From NCBI RefSeq assembly GCF_019575955.1, contig NZ_CP080575.1, positions 372,001 to 436,000 of the forward strand: 64,000 nt of DNA, given 5' to 3'. The notes beneath the pieces were generated by a model that had not been told where the DNA came from, did not search any database, and was given only the letters and a program-made list of their open reading frames with translations. The position numbers and the translations under genes are program-made. Source of the stretch: Nesterenkonia pannonica. GTDB lineage: Bacteria > Actinomycetota > Actinomycetes > Actinomycetales > Micrococcaceae. The number at the start of each line of letters is the position of its first letter. The first letter of the stretch is position 1. Below are positions 1 to 10,671 of this stretch, piece after piece.

Positions 1-724
1 TCGCGGCGGCCGTGCACCAGCCAGGGGTAGTCGAGCATCGCCTGAGCCACCGTGAACGCGTGCAGCTCCGCCCCGCGGTTGCGCTGCGCCCCGGCGACCT
101 TCCCGATGCCGCGGGCCAGGCCGGTCAGGCTCATCGCCGGAGCCGGGGCGCCGCACCCGTCCGTGCCCACTGCGACGGGGCGCTCACCGGTGTACTCCTC
201 GATGACCTCCATGACCGACAGCTGCAGCGGGTGGTCCGGGTCCAGGTAGGTGGCCAGGCGCGAGCCCTGCGTGCGCGCCGCAGCGAGGAAAGCCGGCATG
301 CTTGCCGGAGCAGTTGTAGGCCAGCGGGGTGGCGTCCTTGCCCGCCTCCAGGTGCACCTTCAGATCCAGCGGCGCGGACGGCAGCGCCGGAGGGCACTGC
401 AGATGCGACTCATCGAGCCCCTCCGCCTGCAGAGTCTGGGCCACCAGGTCCTGATGCTTCCGGGACCCCACATGGGAGCCGCAGGCGATCGCCACCGCCT
501 CAGGGAGATCAGCGCACCCGCCCGCAGGGACGCGATCGCCTGCAGGGGCTTCAGCGTGGACCGGGGAACATGGTCCGCCCGGGTGCGCCCAAGGACTTGG
601 CCACACTGCCGTCGGCGCTGACCAGCACCGCCGAACCCAGGTGCCTGGACTCGACCACCCCAGCCCGGGTCACGACGGCCAGCTCTGCGGACTCAGCGAC
701 GGATGCCGTCTCGACTGTGCTCAT
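1..724 (-). CDS. Asparaginase II family protein (partial)
   Basis: Probable cytoplasmic L-asparaginase of the actinobacterial/rhizobial asparaginase II family (asparagine to aspartate plus ammonia). The N-terminus reads MSTVETASVAESAELAVVTR, followed by the family block VVESRHLGSAVLVSADG and, further on, YNCSGKHAGF, which holds the family's conserved Ser-Gly-Lys-His. The gene runs off the left edge, so the C-terminus is missing. At least two frame breaks (near 300 and 570) look like base-call deletions. The ATG at 722-724 is 8 nt from a TAGGCT hexamer (733-738, minus strand), so the message is probably leaderless. It is divergent from purD with only 35 bp between the starts. Confidence 0.8.
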
Positions 725-759
725 AAGCCCTAAGCCTACTGACCGATAGTCTTGGGCCC

Positions 760-2961
760 ATGAAGGTTCTGGTGGTGGGCCCTGGCGGCCGAGAGCACGC
801 ATTGGTCCGGGCCCTGCTGCGCGACCCCGCCGTGGAGACGGTGGAGGCCGCCCCGGCAACGCAGGCATCGCGCGCGACGTCGTCTGTAGGCTGGTGGACG
901 CCCAGGACGGCGACGCCGTGGCGCAGCTGGCGCTCGACGGCGCGTTCGACCTGGTGGTGATCGGCCCCGAAGCGCCCCTGGCCGCAGGAGTCGCCGACGC
1001 AGTCCGCGCGGCAGGCATCCCCGCCTTCGGGCCCTCACGGGCCGCCGCCCAGCTTGAGGCCTCGAAGGCCTTCGCCAAAGAGATCATGTCCGCGGCAGGC
1101 GTGCCCACCGCTGAGGCGGTGCACGCGGCTAAGCCCGCAGGAGGCCGCAGAGGCTCTGGACCGCTTCGGCGCCCCGCACGTGGTCAGGACGACGGCCTCG
1201 CCGCTAAGCAAAGGCGTGGTGGTCACCGATGACCGCGAGGAGGCGCTGGCGCACGCCCAGGCCTGCTTCGAGGTCGGCGGAACGGTGGTGATCGAGGAGT
1301 TCCTCGACGGCCCCGAGGTCAGCCTCTTCGTCCTCTCCGACGGCGAAAGCCTGGTGCCGCTCACTCCTGCCCAGGACTTCAAGCGCATCTTCGACCACGA
1401 CGAGGGCCCCAACACCGGCGGCATGGGCGCCTACACCCCCTGGACTGGCTGGAGGGCTACACCGAGACCGACTCCTCCGGCACCGTCCGGGACTTCACCC
1501 AGATCGTGATGGATGCCGTGGCGGCTCCCACCGTTCAGGAGATGGCCCGCCGGGGCACCCGTTCGTCGGCGTGCTCTACTGCGGCCTCGCCGTCACCTCG
1601 CGCGGTGTGCGCGTGGTGGAGTTCAACGTCCGCTTCGGCGACCCCGAGACCCAGGCGGTCCTGGAGCGGCTCGAGACCAGGCTCGGCCAGCTGCTGCACG
1701 ACGCCGCAGTCGGCGCCCTGAACGCAGGCCCGGACGGGACTGGTAAGCCCCTGGCCTGGAAGCCCGGCGCCGCCGTCGACGTCGTCCTTGCCGCCGCGAA
1801 CTACCCGGAGACCCCGCAGAAGGGCGACCCCATTGAGGGGCTGGACCGAGCGGAGGCCCTGGAGGGCGTCTCTGTGCTTCATGCGGGCACCGCCGCCGAC
1901 GATGCTGGCCGCACTCTCACCATAAGCGGACGGGTGCTCGCCGTCGTCGGGAACGGCGCCAGCCTCGCCGAAGCGCGCGACCGCGCATACGCCGGAGTCG
2001 AGCAGATCACCTGGCCCGGCGCCCAGCACCGCACCGACATCGCCGCCAAAGCACTCGGCGGAGAGATCCGAGTCGCGTCCCAGCTTCCCGGCTGGGTGCA
2101 CGCGGGGTCCGGCAAAGTACGCGAGCTCTACACCCCGGCGCCCGGCTCCGAATGGGACGGTCAGGACGTCATGCTCCTGGTGACGACTGACCGGGTCAGC
2201 GCCTTCGACCACGTCCTCTCACCGGGCATACCGGACAAGGGCAGGATCCTGACCCAGATGAGCCTCTGGTGGTTCCGGGAGCTCGAGAAGCACGGCATCG
2301 CGAACCACGTCGTCTCCACGGAGGTGCCCGCGGCGGTGGAGGGCCGGGCCGTCATCGTTCGGCGCCTGAGCATGGTCTCGGCCGAAGCGATCGTGCGCGG
2401 CTTCCTGACCGGCTCCGGGCTGAAGGAGTACCAGCAGAGCAGGACCGTCACCGGGATCCCGCTGCCTGCAGGGCTGGTGGACGGGTCCGAGCTGCCGGAG
2501 CCGCTCTTCACCCCCTCGACCAAGGCTGAGCAGGGCGACCACGACGAGAACATCACCTACGACAGGCTCGTGGAGGTGGTGGGCTCAGAGCGGGCCAGCG
2601 CCCTGAAGGACCAGAGCCTGCGGATCTACGAGCTCGCCGGCGCTCGGGCGAGGGAAGCGGGCATCATCCTGGCCGACACGAAAGTGGAGTTCGGGATCGA
2701 CGAGCAGGGGGCATGGTGCTCGCCGATGAGGTCCTCACCCCGGATTCTTCCCGGTTCTGGCCCGCCGATGAGTGGGCGCCGGGGAGGTCGCAGCCGAGTT
2801 TCGACAAGCAGTTCGTGCGTGATTGGCTCACCAGTGAGGATTCAGGCTGGGACCGTGGTGGCGTCGCACCCCCGCCGCTGCCGGAGCACATCGTTGCTGC
2901 CACCCGGGAGCGGTACATCGACGCATACCGCCGCCTCACCGGCCAGGAGCCGCAGCTCTAG
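760..2961 (+). CDS. purD-purC: Apparent PurD-PurC fusion: GAR synthetase / SAICAR synthetase
   Basis: Two purine-biosynthesis enzymes read without a stop between them. Residues 1 to about 430 are phosphoribosylamine-glycine ligase: N-terminal [42 protein letters not shown]-grasp [15 protein letters not shown] and [13 protein letters not shown]. From about residue 445 the chain is SAICAR synthetase: [32 protein letters not shown] and the C-terminal [10 protein letters not shown]. The join (about 2040-2110) has no stop codon and no ATG; only a GTG at 2097 with no Shine-Dalgarno could start PurC alone. Several frame breaks (about 857, 1130, 1440, 1550, 2710) are single-base losses. TAGTCT (747-752) lies 7 nt before the ATG, so the transcript is probably leaderless. 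The two enzymes are certain; a genuine single polypeptide is less so. Confidence 0.85.
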
Positions 2962-3014
2962 GCCACCGGGCACCCTCGACGTCTCCGAGCGCACCCGGGA
3001 CGGCGGCGCACCGC

Positions 3015-3410
3015 CTAGCTGTCGCGCAGGCTGCGACGGGCCTGGCCGATGACCCGATCGCGGCGGAAGATCCGCTCCAGGTGCTCCATCTGGTCGTTGA
3101 TCTCAGCCTGGCCCGTGGAGAAGGCTTCGACGGTTTCGCGGTAGCGATCTTCGAAGAGCCGCCAATCGTCTGCTTCAAGCTGCGGGGCGATCTCGCGCAG
3201 CTCCTCCATGGCGCGCTGCGCCTCGGTGCCCTGGGCGTGAGCTTCGGCGGCCACGTCAGCCAGCAGGTGGAGCGTCGCCGTGGTGTCAAGGGTGGCGGTC
3301 TTCTCGTCATCATCGTCGCCGCTGACTTTGCCGATGCCCCACAGGAGAAAGAGAAGGGCAGCGACGCACCCGAAGATCAGCAGGACAGTTTCCCACCATT
3401 CGTTGACCAC
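3015..3410 (-). CDS. Small membrane-anchored protein of unknown function
   Basis: Intact 131-residue protein that I do not recognise. Residues about 8-28 (LLIFGCVAALLFLLWGIGKV) form one transmembrane helix, followed by an acidic GDDDDEK turn and a long, charged, probably helical or coiled-coil tail rich in Glu, Ala and Arg (EAHAQGTEAQRAMEELREIA). The expected topology is a short N-terminus, one anchor and a cytoplasmic helical domain. The start is GTG with GGGGAG about 6 nt upstream. It converges on purC with 53 bp between the stops and is transcribed away from the acyltransferase gene's 3' end. Confidence 0.7.
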   Translation of the reverse strand: MVNEWWETVLLIFGCVAALLFLLWGIGKVSGDDDDEKTATLDTTATLHLLADVAAEAHAQGTEAQRAMEELREIAPQLEADDWRLFEDRYRETVEAFSTGQAEINDQMEHLERIFRRDRVIGQARRSLRDS

Positions 3411-3484
3411 AGCATTCTCCCCGGTTCAGACAGCCCTTACTGATTCGAGTCTACAAGTGCTGCTGTGCCGGTCTCCGGGTGCGA

Positions 3485-5857
3485 CTAGAGCGCGCTTGCG
3501 ACGGCGGCCGCGTACTCGGCCGTGCACTCGCCGGTGGGGTGGACCTGGTCGGCCTGCAGGCAGTGCGTGTTCGCGTCGGCCCTGCTGTTCCAGTCGGCGA
3601 CGCGCACGTTGCTGCGGCTCGCGGCGACGCTCTGCAGCATGGCGTTGTGCGAGTCCACGAATGCCATCGGTCCATAGAGGTTCACCAGGATGACGGTCCT
3701 GTCGTAAGCGGCGCTGACGGCCCGGGTCACATCCGCCTCGCTGCCCACACCGTTGATGCCTACGCCGAGCACCACCGTCTCGGCGGAGGGCACCTGGCTG
3801 ACCGCGGCTGAGACGATGTCCGGGGCGCTGACCAGCTGCCGCGACTCGGCTGCGTCCACTACCACATCGAACCGGCTCGTCAGGGCGCCGGATGATGCGA
3901 GCATCACCGAATCGCCCACAGCAACCATGCTGGCACCGCTCCCGCTCTCCACCGCGGGAGCCTCCTCGGTGCTGCCTCCTCCTCGGAGTCGGTCGCCTCG
4001 TCCTCAGGAGTCGGCTCCTCGCTCGGGGTGGGGTCCTCGCTCGGGGTGGGCTCCTCGGAGGCGGATGCCTCTTCGGTCGGGGACGGTGCGCTGTCGGTGG
4101 GTGAGGGGTCCTGCGGCTCAGGCTCCGCGGCATCCGGCGAGGGGCTGCCTCCTCCTGCACGGCCTCGCTCGGCGCGGCCTCAGGCTCCTCCTCGAGCACG
4201 TCCTCAGGCGTCGGGTCCGGCCCCGATGCATCAGCCTCGTCGGATTCCTCCTCAGCGGCCTCCGGCTCTTCGTCAGCCGCCGACGACGAGCTTCGGTCGT
4301 CGCTGCCCGGAAGAGCCGGGCCTCCGGGAAGCAGGCCGCCTCGTTCGAACGACTCCGTGACGGTGTCGTGCTGATCCTCCGCCGGGTCCTCGGCAGGCAG
4401 GCCGTCCTCGTCCTCTCCCGCAAAGGACTGGGTGTGCTCCTGGCCCTCGGCGAGGAGGGTCTGGAGGAGGTGGACTCCGGCGAGCTGGTCTGCGACCAGG
4501 CAATCGAGGCGACGAGAGCGGCGACGATCGTTCCTGCCGCGGCGGCCCGCGCAGGAGCCTTCAGCACATGGCCGAACCCGTGTCGGCGCACGGGCATCTC
4601 CACCCACCGGTAGCTGGCCTCCGCCGCTGCCACGGCGACGATGACGGCCAGCACCCTCACCTGATACTGGTCGAGCAGCTCCAGCAGCGGGATCCGGTGC
4701 GCTGCCATGAGGTGGTCGGCCAGCACGATCAGAGGGAAGTGCCACAGGTAGAGGCCGTAGGAGCGTGTGCCGATCCATCCCAGCAGACTTACGTCACCCC
4801 ACCGGGAGAGTCCTGCGGGGCCGATGAGGCATGCACCCACCAGCAGCAGGCTTACCAGGGTTCCGCCGAGGGTGAGGAGCGGCTCGCGGCCGGGGGTTTC
4901 GGCCCATGCGGAGAAGGTGAGCAGTCCGATGGCCGCCAGGCCCGCCGCCGTCATCAGCAGCGCCAGCCCGCCGCGTCCACGACTGCGGCAGTCTCCTGGA
5001 CGCGTGAGGCAGGGACCTCCGCCTTCAGGGCCCCGGAGCTGCCTGAGGCGTGGCCGGACGCATCTCCGGCGGCACCGGCGCTGACGGGGGCGTCTTCAGG
5101 AAGGCTTTGGGGCTGAATGCCAATGCCGCGCCGAGCAGCAGCCCGTAGAGGTGGCTCACAGTGGCCAGGTAGGCGATGTTCGCCTGGCCGAAGTGGACCA
5201 GGCCGAGCATCAGGACTGTCGAGACCACGGCGAGGGCGATCAGGTTGGCGCGCATCCGGGCAAACGCCTGCTTGGGCAGCCGAGCCCTGACCAGGAAGGC
5301 GATCAGCAGAACCGGCCACAGGAGGTAGAACTGCTCCTCGATGGCCAGCGACCAGAAGTTGTCGAACAGCCCCGCCTGGGAGGCGTTGAAGTAGTCGAAG
5401 CTCGCGGCCATCTGCGTCCAGTTCGCCGTGAACGTGAAGATCCCGACCAGCTGCCAGCCCAGACCCGTGAGGACGTCGCCGCCCAGTGCGGCGGCGGCCA
5501 GGGTGCAGGCGGCCACGACCAGCACGATGGCGGGGACGAGGCGGCGTGCTCGCCGGACGTAGAAGCGCTTCAGATCGATCCGGCCACGGTCCCTGTACTC
5601 GCGGATCAGCAGCGAGGTGATGAGGAACCCGCTGATCACGAAGAACACATCCACGCCGACGAATCCGCCCGGGGCCCACGAGGGTTGATGTGGTAGACGA
5701 TGACCAGCACCACGGCCAGGGCGCGGAGCCCGTCGAGCCCGTGGATGCGGGAACGGGCGCCCTCCGCCGGGCGACGCTTCCGCAGGCCGGTGGGGCGGGC
5801 ACGCTGAGGTGCGTCGGGCGTGGGCGCGGGCCGTTCAGCCAGCTGTTCCATAGGCAC
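3485..5857 (-). CDS. OatA-like membrane acyltransferase with C-terminal SGNH domain
   Basis: Acyltransferase-3 membrane protein fused to an SGNH hydrolase-like domain, the architecture of OatA/OafA O-acetyltransferases that acetylate peptidoglycan or other envelope glycans. Visible blocks in order: IHGLDGLRALAVVLVIVYH with the conserved Arg and His, VDVFFVISGFLITSLLIREY, RRARRLVPAIVLV, FWSLAIEEQFYLLWPVLL, and GLYLWHFPLIVL with several hydrophobic helices. A long Pro/Ser/Glu linker with SE(E/D)PTP repeats (about 3960-4300) leads to the SGNH part: VAVGDSVMLAS (GDS serine), GINGVG and the terminal DQVHPTGECTAEYA (Asp/His). The GTG start follows AGGAGAA by 7 nt. Several frame breaks are single-base deletions. 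The substrate is not determinable from sequence. Confidence 0.85.
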
Positions 5858-5999
5858 AGCGGTTCTCCTAGGCCATCTGCTTCGGGGAAGAAAGGGAAGG
5901 CTGCAGAGGACCCGAAGTCATCATGTCAGCAGAGCCCCGGATGCGGCCCAACCGCAGCACGTGTGTTGGCCCGGAGTACGTCAGCGCGGCAGGGGGCTT

Positions 6000-7868
6000 C
6001 TACGCGCCGCTGGACATGGAGGCTTCCCATGCGGTGTGCAGCTGGGAGAAGTACCCGCGGCGTCGATGAGCTCCTGAGGGGTCCCGTCCTCAATCACCGT
6101 GCCCTCATCAATGACCAGGACCCGGTCGGCGATCGCCACCGTGGAGAGGCGGTGGGCGATGATGAGTGCGGTGCGGCTGCCCAGGAGACGTTCGAGCCCC
6201 TGCTGGACCAGCTGCTCGCTGGGCAGGTCCAGCGAAGCGGTCGCCTCGTCCAGGATCAGCACGGTCGGGTCAGCCAGGAAGGACCGCGCGAAGCTGACCA
6301 GCTGGCGCTGCCCCGCAGAGAGCCTGCCGCCGCGCTTGCTCACGTCGGTCTCGTAGCCCTCGGGCAGCGACTCGATGAAGTCATGCACCCCTACGACCTT
6401 CGCCGCGGCGACCACTTCCTCGAAGGTGGCGCTCGGGCGGCCCAGGGCGATGTTCTCCCGCACGCTCCCGGAGAACAGGAAGGCCTCCTGGGTGACCATG
6501 GCCACGTGTCGCTGCCGGTCCTTCTCGGCCAGCTGCCGAAGGTCAACGCCGTCGAGCGTCACGCGCCCGGAGGTGACGTCGTAGAAGCGGGTGAGCAGCT
6601 TGGCCAGCGTGGACTTGCCCGCTCCGGTGCGGCCCACAATAGCCACGGTCTGACCGGCAGGAATGTGCAGATCCATCTGTCGCAGTGCGACCGGGCCGTC
6701 GTCCGTGTAGCGGAACTCGGCCGCCTCGAACCTGACCTCGCCCCGCGCCTGCGGAAGCTGCTGAGGCTCAGGGGCCTCGGTGACCTTCGGCTTCTCCTCG
6801 AGGAGGCCGGAGACCTTCTCCAGGGCCGCGACCGCCGACTGCAGCGAGTTGTAGAAGATCGCGATCATGTCCAGGGGCTGGAAGACGCGCTTGGTGGCCA
6901 GCACCACCCCGGCCAGGTGCCCGCGCTGAGGTCGCCTTCGAGGGCGCGGAAACCGCCCCACAGCAGCACGGCTGTCACGGTGAGGTTCCCCACCAGGAGC
7001 AGGGAGGGCTGGAGCACGCCGAAGAGGCTGATCGCCCGGACCTGATCATTGCGGTATTCGCCGGTCAGCTGCCGGTACTGCCGGTTCCTGGAATGCTCAC
7101 GCCGGAACGCCTGCACGGCGCGGATGCCCGTCATCGACTCCACGAAGTGCACGATCATCCGGGCCGAGCTGATCCTTGTCCGCCGGTACGCGACCTCGGA
7201 GCGCTTCTGATACCAGCGCGCGAGGAAGAAGACGGGCACGCAGGCCACCGCCAGCACCAGCCCCGAGCGGGGATCCATCACCACGATCGACACGGCGGTG
7301 AACAGCATGAACATCCCGCCCTGCACCAGCGCGTTCACGCCGCCGTCGAGCAGCTCCCGCAGCGACTCCAGATCACTGGTCTGGCGTGAGATCACCCGCC
7401 CGGAGGTGTACGTTTCATGGAAGTCCAGGGAGAGCCGCTGGGTCTGCTCGAAGACGTCGTCGCGCAGCCGGAACAGCATCGCCTGGGCGGCGGTCGCCGT
7501 CATCCGGGTGTAGCAGAACAGCAGCAGCGCGGCGGTGACGGCAGCGGTCATGTACACCGCGGCCGGGACGAACACGCCGCGGACGTCGCCGTCGAGCATC
7601 GTCGGGATGCCCCAGTTCAGCGCGAAGGCCACAATCATGGGAGTGGAGGCCTGAGCGGCCTGGGAGACCACCACGGCGATGGCCGTCAGCAGCAGACGCA
7701 GCCGCTGGCCCTCCGAGACTCGCACCAGCAGCCGCCAGGAGCGGCGCCGGATGAAGCGGCGCTCCTCCGTGGTGAGGTCGGTCTGCTCCTCGCCACTGTG
7801 CCCCGCAGGTGTGCGAACGGGTCTGGGGTCGGCTCGGTGCCGGACGCGTCGGCTCGCTGCCCGGCCAT
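6000..7868 (-). CDS. ABC exporter half-transporter, catalytically complete ATPase subunit
   Basis: Fused transmembrane and nucleotide-binding exporter subunit of about 620 residues. The membrane half carries six hydrophobic segments with the exporter block [20 protein letters not shown]. The ATPase half has Walker [11 protein letters not shown]-loop VTQEAFLF, Walker [13 protein letters not shown] with catalytic Glu, and H-loop IAHRLST. Its signature is RLSAGQRQL, not LSGGQ. The ATG (7866-7868) overlaps the stop of the partner subunit (TGATG), so the two are translationally coupled and almost certainly form a heterodimer. A missing base near 6055 scrambles the last residues; repaired, the chain ends at the TAG at 6000-6002. 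The substrate (lipid, drug or peptide) is unknown. It sits in a PBP-phosphoesterase-exporter run. Confidence 0.88.
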
Positions 7869-9731
7869 CAGATCAGCTCCCGCTGGGGCGCCATCACACT
7901 GCGGTACAGCTCACTGCGCGCCAGCAGCTCAGTATGGGTGCCCGTCTCAGCGATCCGCGCTCCCTGTCCGGGCTGTTTGTGCAGCAGCGCCACCCGGTCG
8001 GCCAGCGCCACAGTGGAGGGCCGGTGGGCGACGATGATGGTGGTGGTCCCCTGGAGGGCGGATTTCAGGCGTTCGGTGACGCGCTCCTCGGTGCGCACGT
8101 CCAGCGCGGAGAGCGGATCGTCGAGCAGCAGCACGGACGGGCGGGCAGCAATTGCTCTGGCCAGCGCCAGACGCTGCCGCTGACCGCCGGAGAGGCTCAG
8201 GCCCTCCTCGCCGATGCGAGTGTCCGCGCCGTACGGAAGAGACTCCACGAATTCGGCGTCCGCGGTGGTCAGCGCCTCCTCCATCACGCGTTCGAGCTCA
8301 TCGGTGCCGGGTGCCCCGGGGCGCTGCGGATGGTGCGGGTCGTCCTCCTCGCGCTCATGCTCGGTGCCCAGCAGCACGTTGGCGCGCACCGACGCCGAGA
8401 AGAGCGTGGGATCCTCGAACGCCATGGCCACCCGCGACCGGAGATCGGCGAGGTCGAAGTCCCGCACATCGACGCCGTCGATGCGCACTGCTCCGCCGGT
8501 GACGTCGTGCAGGCGAGGAATCAGGCTCAGCAGGGTCGAGGTGCCGCCGCCGGTGGAGGAGACCAGCGCCAGGGTCTCGCCGGGCTCCACCCGCAGGCTG
8601 ACCCCGTCGAGCAGGTCGGGCTCCGCCTGGGAGGTGTGCGGGAAGCGGAAGCTGACGCCCTCGAGCTCCACCAGCCCTCGCTCCGGTGCTGCGGCGGGGC
8701 GCTCCGGCGAGGTCAGCTCGGGCGGGATGCTCATCACGTCGATGTGGCGGTCTATGGCTGTCTTCGCCATGAACACCATAGACAGGAGCTGGCCGATGTT
8801 CTCCAGGGGCGCCTTCAGCACGATGGCCACGCCGAAGAAGCTGGTGATCGCACCGGCGGTGACATTGCCCTCGCTGACCTGCCAGATGCCGCTTACCAGG
8901 CAGACCGCCAGGACGCCCTCCGGCAGAAGGATCATGATGAGCTGAAACGCCGCGAGGGTCCTGGCCTTGGTGATCTCCAGGACGCGCAGCTGCTGCGCCT
9001 GGATGCGGAAGCTGGCCTGGGCCTCGTCGCTGCGCCCGAAGGCCTTGAGCACTCGGATCCCGTGCACGGACTCCTCGACCTCGGTCGCGACGTCGCCCGC
9101 CTGATCCTGCGAGGCGCGGGAGAGCCGGGAGAATCGCCGGCGAAAACGGGGTCGAACACCAGCACCGGGACGGCGCCGAAGAGGAAGATGCTCGCCATGA
9201 CGGGCGAGTTCACGAACATCAGGGTCAGGCCGGTGAAGAGGGTGACGACGACGGTCACCAGCATCAGTGACCCGAATGCGAAGAACCGGCGCAGCATGTT
9301 CAGGTCCGCTATCGCCCGGGACTGCAGCTGACCGGCATCCCATGAGGCGTGGAATGCTGCCGACTGACCCACCAGGCGGCCGAAGAGTGTGGTGCGCATG
9401 TTCGTCTCGGCGTCTGAGGCGACCGGGATGACGAAGAACCGGCGCATGTACACCAGGACGGCTTCGAGGAGGCCGAGCGCGAGGATGAAGCTGGCTCCCA
9501 GCCACACGGCCTGCGCAGCGGCGCCGTCGGCCTCGATGTCGTCGACGACCCTGCCCAGCATCTGGGGATCGCCAGGGCCGTCACGCCTGCACCCACTGCG
9601 GAGAGTACGCCCAGCGTCCAGCGCAGGCGGAGCCCCTCGAAGTATGGGCCGAGGCGGGTCAGCGCCTCCCGGAGGCTGCGCTGCTGGCCCTGCGCCTGAG
9701 CCTGCTGCTGAGACGCCTTCCCGCTCGTCAT
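7868..9731 (-). CDS. ABC exporter half-transporter with degenerate ATP site
   Basis: Partner of the downstream exporter subunit, with the same membrane-ATPase layout (NLNMLRRFFAFG-like intracellular loop, RVLKAFGRSDEAQASF). Its ATP site is degenerate. Walker A reads VSSTGGGTSTLL, with Thr in place of the invariant Lys. The Q-loop position reads AFEDPTLF with Glu for Gln, and Walker B is LLLDDPLSALD with Asp for the catalytic Glu. The signature SLSGGQRQR and H-loop VAHRPST are normal. An ATGA overlap with the phosphoesterase upstream and a TGATG overlap with the next subunit indicate a tightly coupled operon. Frame breaks near 9135 and 9570 are homopolymer errors. Confidence 0.88.
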
Positions 9732-10650
9732 CCGGAGGCTCTGCTCTCAGGGGCGTGAGCGTCAGCAGGGTCGCCTCGGGCGGGCAGAACAGCCGCACCG
9801 GTGCGGTTCGGGATGTGCCGATGCTTAAGCGGAGACGTGCAGGAGGGTGCGACCGCGCAGGGAGGGCGTGCCGCTGCGGTCGATCCGGCTCAGGCCCTTG
9901 GCCTGCCGGGCGGGGAGGTCGCAGTTGGTGACCAGCGCACGGCCGCCGGGGAGGCAGACCTGGCCGCCGTGGGTGTGGTAAGCGAAGACGATCCCGGCCT
10001 CTGCCTCGGCGAACTCGGCGAGCACTGATCGGACCGGCGCGTGGGTGACGCCGATGCGGGCGCCCTCCTCCTCGCCGGGCCACCCGGGAAGTCGTCGCGC
10101 TCGATGTGGGCGTCGTCGGTGCCAAGCGAGGCGGATTCGGCTCTCGCCCACCTGGAGCGAGGCGCGGGCGTTGGTCAGGTCGGCCCAGCCGGTGCTTTCG
10201 AAGCCCCGGTGCAGGGCTGCGGTGTCCAGGGTGGGCTCCCCGTGCTCCTGGTGGGGCTGGGAGGGGCCGCGCAAGTATTTGAGGGGTTCTTCAGCTGCGG
10301 CGCGAAGTAGTCATTGGATCCCGGTACGAAGGCGCCAGGAAATTGCCGCAGCGCGGCGAGTGCATCCAGCACCTCGTCGACCGCGTCCGGGTGGGAGAGG
10401 TTGTCTCCGGTGTTGATCACCAGATCCGGCTCCAGATCGGCCAGCTGCCGCAGCCATTCGAAGGCCTTGCGCTGGCCGGGCACGTAGTGGATGTCTGAGA
10501 TGTGAAGGATGCGCAGCGGTGCCCGCAGTCCGGGCAGGGTTCCTTCAGCGCGTCGGAGTGTGTAGCGGCGACGCTCAACGACGCCGGCGTAGGCGGCCGT
10601 GCTGACCCCAGGGTGAGGGTCAGTCCGGCCGCCGCGCCTAGCGGGCGCAT
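9728..10650 (-). CDS. Metallophosphoesterase (membrane-associated, actinobacterial PBP-neighbour type)
   Basis: Calcineurin-like phosphoesterase typical of the gene after the class A PBP in actinobacteria. Motifs: AYAGVVERRRYTLR, RILHISDIHYVPGQ (metal-binding Asp-x-His), DLVINTGDN, VPGSNDYF, GVTHAPVR and an HTHGGQ block. As written, the last motif is A-Y-H-T-H-G-G-Q because of a GTAAGC miscall at 9978-9983 where the family has Gly. A second miscall (GCTTAAGC near 9824) creates an early stop. Repaired, the chain continues SAGIGTSRTAPVRLFCPPEA and reaches a TGA that forms an ATGA overlap with the exporter gene. The N-terminus (ATG 10648-10650, MRPLGAAAGLTLTLG) is hydrophobic, giving a signal anchor. 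It starts 21 bp after the PBP stop. Confidence 0.85.
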
Positions 10651-10671
10651 GAGCGGCAGGACGCGGTCCGA

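Noticed and set aside
2097..2099. GTG as an independent purC start
   Set aside because: No Shine-Dalgarno or -10 element precedes it, and no stop separates it from purD; kept only as an alternative to the fusion.
5690..7045. Long plus-strand open frame of 451 codons
   Set aside because: It lies opposite the ABC exporter gene, whose Walker and signature motifs are clear; its translation has no domain-like pattern. It is a GC-rich shadow frame.
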